Positions 1 to 5,221 of a DNA stretch of 5,221 nucleotides are shown here, in pieces. Every line of letters starts with the position of its first letter. The stretch's first letter is position 1. Where the stretch lies: the NCBI GenBank assembly GCA_019232645.1, contig JAFANO010000714.1, forward strand, positions 1-5,221, in the 5' to 3' direction. The translations under genes and the position numbers were made by a program. The stretch comes from Planctomycetaceae bacterium (GTDB lineage Bacteria > Planctomycetota > Planctomycetia > Isosphaerales > Isosphaeraceae). The notes beneath the pieces were generated by a model that saw nothing but the letters and a program-made list of their open reading frames with translations, had not been told where the DNA came from and did no database searches.

Positions 1-210
1 TTCTTCCAGTTGGATGCATCGCGGGCACTGGCCTGGTTTGGGATCGTCCATGGTTGCGCCAAATTACCGATCCCTGCTGAGGAAACCAAGAGCCATCTCG
101 ATCCCCGTGAACGGTTACGACTTCTGGCGACCTACTTAATACTGCAGCGCCAGGTCGAATTAATTAGTTCGTCGCAAATTATTCTCTCTCAAGAAGTTAG
201 ATTATCATAA
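1..210 (+). CDS. Possible 3' end of an unidentified gene, cut by the left edge
   Basis: The frame is open from base 1 to a TAA at 208-210, giving 70 residues; a TTG at 10 could be an internal start but has no clear ribosome binding site. I do not recognise the protein. The middle (about residues 33-52, containing DPRERLRLLATYLILQRQ) looks like a charged amphipathic helix, and the end is rich in Ser, Ile and Gln with no basic tail. Base composition falls along the frame: the first 120 bases are moderately GC-rich, while the last 80 are AT-rich and unlike the trp genes. It may be the C-terminus of a real gene, a decayed gene, or chance. The AT-rich end and the absence of any known motif keep confidence low. 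Confidence 0.25.
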   Translation, partial: FFQLDASRALAWFGIVHGCAKLPIPAEETKSHLDPRERLRLLATYLILQRQVELISSSQIILSQEVRLS

Positions 211-332
211 ACCGAATTCTAATCGTAATTCGCAGGAATGTATTAGATTCCTTGGCCGTAACGACTTAGGTCAACGACAGTCGTCCGACATGGCGCTGTA
301 GTATTAATTGGAGATTTTAAGTTTTAAATGTG

Positions 333-396
333 AAATTGATTATGAATCTGAAATCTCGAATTCGAAAGTGATTGGAAATCTGAGATCTCGAATTTG
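333..396. repeat. 32-bp tandem repeat, two diverged copies
   Basis: Bases 333-364 and 365-396 align end to end with 26 of 32 identical; five of the six differences fall in two short clusters. Both units carry the core AATCTGA(A/G)ATCTCGAATT. Each contains small palindromes: TCGAATTCGA at 356-365, GAGATCTC at 382-389, and an 18-base near-palindrome at 384-401 with one mismatched pair. A third, more distant copy of the core lies at 1578-1600, on the other side of trpA. Orientation is given as unstranded because the core is nearly palindromic. Confidence 0.75.
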
Positions 397-416
397 AGAT
401 CCGAACGGAGTGCTCA
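370..416 (+). repeat. Direct repeat copy 1 flanking trpA
   Basis: These 47 bases match 1571-1617 in the same orientation at 38 of 47 positions without gaps; seven of the nine differences are transitions. The AT-rich left part is shared with the local tandem repeat. The right part (CCGAACGGAGTGCTCA, 401-416) corresponds to the right arm of the long palindrome near trpB. No matching left arm is visible upstream here, so this copy looks truncated or decayed compared with the one at 1555-1616. Confidence 0.7.
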
Positions 417-533
417 AACCCCCTGGAGGGCGTATGAGGGACAGGCCGGCGCGGGGCGCGGATCGGGGACGGCCGACCGAGCAGCATGCCGGTCGCGAGC
501 GCACCGATGGCGCCGGCCGATCGCGGTCGACGC

Positions 534-1367
534 TCAGGACGCGTCGATGTCGTTGAGGGCGGAGGCGAGCTTGGCGACGAAGCGGCCGATGTCCTGCACG
601 ACCTGAGCGCGGGTCAGCTTCTCGGCGTCGGCCAGGCGCTTGACCAAGGCGCTGCCGACGATCAAGCCGTCGGCGACGGGGGCCAGCGTCCGGAAATGCT
701 CGGAGGTGCTGATGCCGAAGCCGATGCAGATCGGCAAGACGGTCTGGGTGCGGAGCCAGGCGACGTTCTCGGCCAGCTCCGGCGGAAGAGCCTTCCGCTC
801 GCCGGTGATCCCGGCGACCGAGACATAATAAAGGAACCCGGTCGTCGACTGCGCGATCCGGATGGCGCGGTCGCGCGGCGTGGTCGGGGTGACGAGCTGG
901 ATCAGCCGGAGGTCCATGGCCATCGCCTGATGCGCCAGCCCCTCCGACTCCTCGACCGGGAGGTCCGGGACGATCAGGCCGTCGATCCCGGCGGTGACCG
1001 CCTCGCGGAGGAAGCGGTCCATCCCCCGGCGATGGATGATCGCGTAAGAAACCATCGTTACCAGCGGGACGACGGTCAGCGGACCGCTGGACGTCTCGGC
1101 CCGGAGGGTCCGGATCGTCTGGAAGATGTGCACCAGACGGGTGCCGCGCTCCAGCGCGCGGTGATAGCTCGCTGCGATCACCGGTCCGTCGGCGATCGGG
1201 TCGGAGTACGGGATGCCGATCTCGATCATGTGTGCACCGCACGCCACCAGCTCGGTGATCAGCGCCGCGGTGGTCGGCAGGTCGGGGTCGCCCGCCGTGA
1301 TGAACGGCAACAGGGCGCGGCGGCCTTCGTTCTTGAGGCGGGCGAACAGGGCGTCGATGCGGTTCAT
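534..1367 (-). CDS. trpA: Tryptophan synthase alpha subunit
   Basis: Cleaves indole-3-glycerol phosphate to indole and glyceraldehyde 3-phosphate in the last step of tryptophan synthesis; cytoplasmic, acting in an alpha2-beta2 complex with TrpB. The 277-residue product is the usual length and fits a (beta/alpha)8 barrel. The two family catalytic acids fall exactly at their textbook positions, Glu49 in IEIGIPYSDP and Asp60 in ADGP. VPDLP is at 133-137, TPTT at 160-163, the mobile loop 6 (SVAGITGER) at 183-191, and the phosphate-binding glycines are in GFGI (216-219) and GS (238-239). Residue 65 is Ala where the enteric enzymes have Gln. The start at 1367 matches the family N-terminus (RIDALFARLK); only a weak GAGA lies 5 bases upstream. 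It sits 368 bases downstream of trpB on the same strand, far more than the usual overlap or short gap, so it may have its own promoter. Confidence 0.97.
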   Translation of the reverse strand: MNRIDALFARLKNEGRRALLPFITAGDPDLPTTAALITELVACGAHMIEIGIPYSDPIADGPVIAASYHRALERGTRLVHIFQTIRTLRAETSSGPLTVVPLVTMVSYAIIHRRGMDRFLREAVTAGIDGLIVPDLPVEESEGLAHQAMAMDLRLIQLVTPTTPRDRAIRIAQSTTGFLYYVSVAGITGERKALPPELAENVAWLRTQTVLPICIGFGISTSEHFRTLAPVADGLIVGSALVKRLADAEKLTRAQVVQDIGRFVAKLASALNDIDAS

Positions 1368-1467
1368 GCGGATCTCGAGAGTCCAGGCCGTGGGCTGCGG
1401 GCAGCGAAAATCGAGGCTCGGCCAGTCGACAGCGGCGAGGCCGCCTCCCGACAGGGGAGTGGGCTCG

Positions 1468-1493
1468 GGGGGCGGCTTCCTTCACCGGCCCCC
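1468..1493 (-). other. GC-rich hairpin in the trpA leader
   Basis: The arms at 1467-1475 and 1485-1493 pair over eight bases with one mismatch (1472 with 1488) around a nine-base loop. It lies about 100 bases upstream of the trpA start on the strand that would be transcribed. There is no T-rich tract after it, so it is not a clear terminator. It could shape the trpA leader RNA, or it may simply reflect GC-rich sequence. Confidence 0.3.
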
Positions 1494-1511
1494 TCCGACG
1501 ATCCCAAGGGG

Positions 1512-1537
1512 TGCAACCCGTTTGGCTGCAACTTATA
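1512..1537 (-). promoter_or_regulatory. Weak candidate promoter/operator for trpA
   Basis: On the minus strand TATAAG (1537 to 1532) resembles a -10 box, about 165 bases before trpA. The matching -35 position (around 1555-1560) does not resemble the consensus, so the match is poor. Two copies of TGCAAC on the plus strand (1512-1517 and 1527-1532) are 15 bases apart and touch the candidate -10 box, an arrangement that an operator could have. The idea is driven mainly by the need for a promoter given the long trpB-trpA gap. Confidence 0.2.
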
Positions 1538-1554
1538 CGGATTCCAGGACTTTC

Positions 1555-1616
1555 GTGCGCTCGGTCCGCTGATTTGAGATCTGAAATCTCAAATTTGAGA
1601 CCCGGACAGAGCGCAC
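1555..1616. repeat. 62-bp imperfect palindromic element with 14-bp terminal inverted repeats
   Basis: The ends GTGCGCTCGGTCCG (1555-1568) and CGGACAGAGCGCAC (1603-1616) are inverted repeats with 13 of 14 positions matching. Inside is an AT-rich core with two mutually exclusive palindromes: a perfect 9-bp stem (1572-1580 with 1586-1594, 5-base loop) and a perfect 14-base palindrome, TCTCAAATTTGAGA, at 1587-1600. The right two thirds recur near 370-416. It resembles a REP-like or very small non-coding mobile element. Its position 120 bases after the trpB stop would also suit a transcription-end or RNA-stabilising hairpin, but no T-tract follows on either strand. Confidence 0.7.
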
Positions 1617-1617
1617 A
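1571..1617 (+). repeat. Direct repeat copy 2 flanking trpA
   Basis: Aligns without gaps to 370-416 (38 of 47 identical), so the two copies bracket trpA at a spacing of 1201 bases. It overlaps most of the 62-bp palindrome. The copy ends 118 bases before the trpB stop codon on the plus-strand axis, while copy 1 ends 117 bases before the trpA stop codon. Confidence 0.7.
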
Positions 1618-1735
1618 GATCTGGGACGCGTATTACCCATTTTAATAGATTTGGGTGAGATGGCATACTTGGACAAAAAGAACTTCGTCGTTGTTCAGCG
1701 AGGCAAAAACAGCAGCCAAACAGGTGGCACCCGCT

Positions 1736-2959
<1,224 letters not shown>

Positions 2960-2969
2960 GGGCGAACGA

Positions 2970-2974
2970 TCCTC
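2970..2974 (-). promoter_or_regulatory. Ribosome binding site that sets the trpB start
   Basis: Read on the minus strand this is GAGGA, 10 bases before the ATG at 2959. The longer upstream start at 3049 has no comparable sequence, so this site supports the shorter protein. Confidence 0.55.
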
Positions 2975-3100
2975 AAGGCGGGGGACGGCGACGTCCGGGC
3001 GTAAGAGACCATTGTCCCGAGATGCCGAGGGTCCGGTCAAGGGGTCCAACCGCGCGAAGCAGCTCGCAAGATTCGAGAACTCACGACGGGCGAACCGGCG

Positions 3101-3117
3101 CCACCTCCTGAAGGTGG
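3101..3117. other. Perfect hairpin carrying a Shine-Dalgarno-like sequence
   Basis: CCACCT (3101-3106) and AGGTGG (3112-3117) form a perfect 6-bp stem with a 5-base loop. Read on the minus strand, the structure contains AGGAGGT, a near-perfect ribosome binding sequence, in the presumed trpB leader, but no start codon follows at a normal distance. It lies about 140 bases upstream of trpB and 107 bases upstream of the dehydrogenase gene, so it could belong to either leader or to neither. Confidence 0.35.
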
Positions 3118-3223
3118 ACGAGATCCCCCTGGCCCCTTCCAGGTCTCACGAGTAACTTGGGATCGTAGCGGACCGCAATGGGCGGGGACGACCGACGAAG
3201 ACCGAGCGCGGGATGGGGGCTCC

Positions 3224-4348
3224 ATGACCACGAACAGCACGAGGACGATCTTCATCACTGGGGCCACCGGACTGGTCGGCAGCCACGCGGTGGAAGAAGC
3301 CCTCCGGCGCGGTCATCGCGTCCGCGCCCTCGTCCGCGATTCGAGCGACACGCGCTGGCTTGATCGGTGGGGCGTGGAGCAAGTCCGCGGCGACCTCGCC
3401 GACCCCGACGCCCTCCGTCGGGGGGTCGACGGTGTCGACTGGGTCTTCAATTGCGCCGCCAAGGTGGGCGACTGGGGGACCCTGGAAGAGTTTCGCCGGC
3501 TCAACGTGGAGGCGTTCCGGCACCTGCTCGACGCCGCTTCCGAGGCGCGGGTCGAGCGGTTCGTGCACGTCAGCTCGCTCGGGGTCTACGAGGCGCGCGA
3601 TCACGACGGGACCGACGAGACCATCCCCCCGGCGGCCGAGTCGCTCGACGCCTACACGCGCTCGAAGGTCGAGGCTGAGGAACTGGCGCTCCGCTTCGTG
3701 GCCCAGCGCGGGCTGCGGTTGAGCATCGTCCGGCCCGGCTTCATCTACGGCCCGCGCGACCGGACGGTCTTGCCCAAGCTGGTCCAGGCCTTGCGGTCGG
3801 GCCGGTTCTTCTACTTCGGGTCGGGCAACCAGGTCCTGAACTGCATCTCCGTCAAGAACCTCGTCCACGGGATCTTCCTCGCCGCCGAGGTCCCCGAGGC
3901 GATCGGCGAGGTCTTCAACCTGACCGACGGTCGCCGCGTGACCAAGCGCGAATTCGTCGGCCGGGTCGCCGCACTGGCCGGGCTCCGGCCCCCGCGCCGC
4001 AGCATCCCGCTCTGGCTGGCCTGGACGCTCGCCGTCCTGATGGAACGCCGGGCGAAGCGGCTCAAGTCCCCCGAGCCCCCGCTGGTCAACAAGGCGCGAT
4101 ACAAGTTCCTCGGCCTGAACCTTGACTATTCGATCGCCAAGGCTCGACGAGTCCTCGGCTATCATCCCCCCTACACCACCGAGGAAGGACTCGTCGAAGC
4201 GATGGCCGAATTCGCTCCGGACTCCCCGAACGTCGAGCCTGAACTGGCGCGCGGTCGCAAGGAGCCGGACGCAGACGGGGAGAGGAGAGTGACCCGATCG
4301 CCGCGGCTCGCGACCGCTCCTCCCGAGAAGAATATCCGAGAATCATGA
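3224..4348 (+). CDS. Extended SDR family NAD(P)-dependent epimerase/dehydratase
   Basis: Oxidoreductase or epimerase of the extended short-chain dehydrogenase superfamily, probably cytoplasmic. The N-terminal Rossmann fold has the nucleotide-binding TGATGLVG at residues 12-19. An Arg after strand 2 (Arg38, in LVRDSS) hints at NADP(H). Catalytic Ser117/Ser118 sit in HVSSLGVYE, and the YxxxK pair is Tyr144 and Lys148 in AYTRSK. The substrate-side signature RPGFIYGPRD is at 170-179. The C-terminal NLDYSIAKARRVLGYHPPYTTEEGL resembles the 3-beta-hydroxysteroid dehydrogenase/NSDHL/OleD-like branch, so a hydroxy or keto lipid or sterol-like substrate is as likely as a nucleotide sugar; the sequence does not decide. 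After about residue 330 there is a 44-residue polar, Arg/Glu/Pro-rich tail not expected in the family. The ATG at 3224 fits the family N-terminus, with only a G-run upstream. It probably forms an operon with the PfpI gene 25 bases downstream. Confidence 0.9.
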   Translation: MTTNSTRTIFITGATGLVGSHAVEEALRRGHRVRALVRDSSDTRWLDRWGVEQVRGDLADPDALRRGVDGVDWVFNCAAKVGDWGTLEEFRRLNVEAFRHLLDAASEARVERFVHVSSLGVYEARDHDGTDETIPPAAESLDAYTRSKVEAEELALRFVAQRGLRLSIVRPGFIYGPRDRTVLPKLVQALRSGRFFYFGSGNQVLNCISVKNLVHGIFLAAEVPEAIGEVFNLTDGRRVTKREFVGRVAALAGLRPPRRSIPLWLAWTLAVLMERRAKRLKSPEPPLVNKARYKFLGLNLDYSIAKARRVLGYHPPYTTEEGLVEAMAEFAPDSPNVEPELARGRKEPDADGERRVTRSPRLATAPPEKNIRES

Positions 4349-4360
4349 TCGACCCCTGAT

Positions 4361-4366
4361 GAGGAA
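4361..4366 (+). promoter_or_regulatory. Ribosome binding site that sets the PfpI-family start
   Basis: GAGGAA lies 7 bases before the ATG at 4374. An in-frame ATG at 4359 overlaps this site and would be 5 codons longer, but it has no binding site of its own. The downstream ATG is therefore preferred. Confidence 0.7.
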
Positions 4367-4373
4367 CGCACCC

Positions 4374-4919
4374 ATGGCAGACCTGAAGCACAAGCATGTC
4401 GCCGTCCTCGTCGAGAAGATGTACGAGGACCTGGAACTCTGGTATCCCGTCCTCCGACTCCGCGAGGCGGGCTGCGACGTCAAGGTCGTCGGCCCCAAGG
4501 CGGGCGAGACGTATGCGTCGAAGCATGGCTACCCGGCCAAGTCGGACGTCGCCGCCCGTGAGGTCAAGGCGGACGATTTCGACGCGTTCGTCATCCCCGG
4601 CGGCTACTCCCCCGACCACATGCGGCGGGATCCGGCGATGGTGGACCTCGTGACCCAGGGAGCCCGCCAGGGCAAGATCCTGGCGGCGATCTGTCACGGC
4701 GCCTGGATGCTCTGCTCGGCCAAGTGCCTAAAGGGACGCAAGGTCACCAGCTTCTATGCCATCCGTGACGACATCGAGAACGCGGGGGGCGTCTGGCAAG
4801 ATGCCGCCGTCGTCCGCGACGGCAACATCGTCACGAGCCGGACCCCCGACGACCTCCCCGCATTCATGCAGGGGATCTTCTCCGCCCTGTCCGAGCCCTC
4901 CCCGGTCCACGCGCGTTAG
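4374..4919 (+). CDS. PfpI/DJ-1 family protein (protease or deglycase-like)
   Basis: Cytoplasmic member of the DJ-1/ThiJ/PfpI superfamily. Relatives have been reported as intracellular cysteine peptidases, glyoxalase III or protein deglycases; which activity applies here cannot be told from sequence. The product is 181 residues, a typical single domain. The nucleophile elbow AAICHG places Cys107 next to His108. The conserved N-terminal acid region is EKMYEDLELWYP (14-25), and GKHGY-like SKHGY is at 49-53. The glycine-rich IPGGYSPDHMRR (74-85) carries Asp81 where archaeal PfpI has the triad Glu (PGGRAPERVR). TSFYAIRDDIENAG and the following VTSRTPDDL match the PfpI C-terminal half closely. It lies 25 bases after the SDR gene on the same strand, with a good ribosome binding site, so the two are probably cotranscribed. 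The last residues (EPSPVHAR) are a short variable tail. Confidence 0.92.
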   Translation: MADLKHKHVAVLVEKMYEDLELWYPVLRLREAGCDVKVVGPKAGETYASKHGYPAKSDVAAREVKADDFDAFVIPGGYSPDHMRRDPAMVDLVTQGARQGKILAAICHGAWMLCSAKCLKGRKVTSFYAIRDDIENAGGVWQDAAVVRDGNIVTSRTPDDLPAFMQGIFSALSEPSPVHAR

Positions 4920-5087
4920 CGTGCGGAGGCCGAGGCCTTCGATCTGAAACCCATGCTGGACCGACTGCCCTGGGGTGTACCCGTGCCCAAGGGTCGCGTC
5001 CATCGGAATGTGCGGACTCGTTGCCAACTCCGTACGATGAAATATTCAGGGGGTGACCTCTCTCACAGGAAGTTCTCCGGCGGTTTG

Positions 5088-5116
5088 GTGCCGGGGATCG
5101 GACGATTCCCGGGCAC
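5088..5116 (+). other. Long imperfect hairpin downstream of the PfpI gene
   Basis: GTGCC (5088-5092) pairs with GGCAC (5112-5116), and GGGATC pairs with GATTCCC with one bulged T. Together this gives about eleven pairs interrupted by one G opposed to G, around a four-base loop (GGAC). It is 168 bases after the PfpI stop. No T-tract follows, so it is at best a factor-dependent terminator or an RNA 3'-end structure, and it also lies just before a possible new start codon at 5138. Confidence 0.4.
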
Positions 5117-5137
5117 GGAGTCCTCCGAGGAATCGGA

Positions 5138-5221
5138 ATGGGGCCCGGCGATCGGTTCAAAGTTCGTGGGGTGCGAGGCAGCTTCCATTTCTGGCTCTCC
5201 CCCGAGGCCCACGCGTCTGAT
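5138..5221 (+). CDS. Possible 5' end of an unidentified gene, cut by the right edge
   Basis: An ATG at 5138 opens a frame of 28 codons that runs off the window without a stop. It is preceded by GAGGAA (5127-5132) at a good spacing of 5 bases. Twenty of the 28 codons end in G or C, in line with the genes here. The peptide begins MGPGDRFKVRGVRGSFHFWLS; it is too short to identify. Another plus-strand frame from an ATG at 5037 also stays open to the edge but lacks a clear ribosome binding site and reads as Gly/Ser/Pro-rich. The next few hundred bases would settle which frame, if any, is coding. Confidence 0.35.
   Translation, partial: MGPGDRFKVRGVRGSFHFWLSPEAHASD

Larger units (their letters stand above)
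211..533. other. Gene-free AT-rich intergenic region downstream of trpA
   Basis: No convincing coding frame lies between the end of the left-edge frame and the trpA stop. The left part is strikingly AT-rich: by direct count 301-360 has 14 G+C in 60 bases, while 420-533 returns to the GC-rich composition of the genes. It holds a small inverted repeat (CGAATT at 213-218 and AATTCG at 227-232, 8-base loop) and the tandem palindromic repeats listed separately. No T-rich tract follows a hairpin in the direction of trpA transcription, so no classical intrinsic terminator is seen. Confidence 0.6.
1368..1735. other. Gene-free spacer between trpB and trpA
   Basis: This 368-base gap holds no convincing gene on either strand. 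Read in trp direction it contains, in order: an AT-richer tail after trpB; the 62-bp palindrome; a possible weak promoter region near 1532-1560; and a GC-rich leader with two hairpins. These are GGGGGCGG (1468-1475) against CCGGCCCCC (1485-1493) with one G opposed to G, and CTCCC (1445-1449) against GGGAG (1455-1459). No short leader peptide with consecutive Trp codons and no T-tract after a hairpin is present, so trp-type attenuation is not supported. Confidence 0.6.
2960..3223. other. Divergent intergenic region between trpB and the dehydrogenase gene
   Basis: These 264 bases must hold the promoters for two divergent units, but I find no convincing -35/-10 pair in either direction. On the minus strand TACGAT (around 3162-3167) matches a -10 box at four of six positions without a good -35. 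A perfect 6-bp hairpin lies at 3101-3117, and a weaker one pairs CCTGG at 3128-3132 with CCAGG at 3139-3143. Confidence 0.45.

Noticed and set aside
333..416. CRISPR array
   Set aside because: There are only two tandem units with no unique spacers between them, the copies are diverged, and no cas gene is present.
486..1577. 363-residue plus-strand open frame opposite trpA
   Set aside because: It is antisense to trpA, whose protein is complete and carries all catalytic residues. The translated plus-strand frame is Arg/Gly/Asp-rich with no motif, typical of shadow frames in GC-rich DNA.
1635..1656. Intrinsic terminator after trpB (ACCCA paired with TGGGT)
   Set aside because: The stem is only 5 bp with a 12-base loop and no run of T follows in the direction of transcription.
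2960..3049. Thirty-residue N-terminal extension of TrpB from the ATG at 3049
   Set aside because: It has no clear ribosome binding site and no family similarity, whereas the ATG at 2959 has GAGGA upstream and gives the normal TrpB length.
3037..3084. Trp leader peptide for attenuation upstream of trpB
   Set aside because: The 15-codon frame has a single Trp codon, its GTG is too far from the ribosome-binding-like sequence, and no terminator/antiterminator pair with a T-tract follows.
3146..4165. 339-residue minus-strand open frame opposite the SDR gene
   Set aside because: It is the antisense shadow of a clear SDR gene, rich in Asp, Arg, Pro and Gly without recognisable motifs.
4921..4940. 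Terminator hairpin just after the PfpI stop (AGGCC and GGCCT)
   Set aside because: The two arms are separated by only two bases, too tight for a stable loop, and no T-tract follows.

Overview
This is a high-GC bacterial window whose gene set is mostly housekeeping metabolism. The coding regions are strongly G/C-ending in codon position 3. Broken up by AT-rich intergenic stretches, they fit a planctomycete, with the Isosphaeraceae as my best guess. That guess rests on overall protein character and base composition; no 16S or other marker gene is present.

Layout. Positions 1-210 hold an open frame that enters from the left edge and is not recognised. Positions 211-533 have no gene: an AT-rich stretch (14 G+C in the 60 bases 301-360) and a 32-bp tandem repeat rich in short palindromes. 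On the minus strand come trpA (534-1367) and, upstream of it, trpB (1736-2959). They encode the alpha and beta subunits of tryptophan synthase and are both apparently intact and catalytically complete. They are separated by an unusually long gap of 368 bases, which contains a 62-bp imperfect palindrome and a second copy of the repeat seen downstream of trpA. A 264-base divergent intergenic region separates trpB from two plus-strand genes that look like one operon: an extended short-chain dehydrogenase/epimerase (3224-4348) and a PfpI/DJ-1 family protein (4374-4919), 25 bases apart. The last 300 bases hold a strong hairpin and possibly the first 28 codons of another plus-strand gene cut by the window edge.

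How the genes fit together. TrpB and TrpA form the alpha2-beta2 tryptophan synthase. TrpA splits indole-3-glycerol phosphate, and TrpB condenses the channelled indole with serine. The SDR and PfpI genes have no evident link to tryptophan; a role in handling reactive carbonyl compounds is only a guess. I see no defence system, CRISPR array, tRNA, rRNA or complete insertion sequence. The most noteworthy non-gene structure is the palindromic repeat family that brackets trpA and lies 117-118 bases after each trp stop codon.
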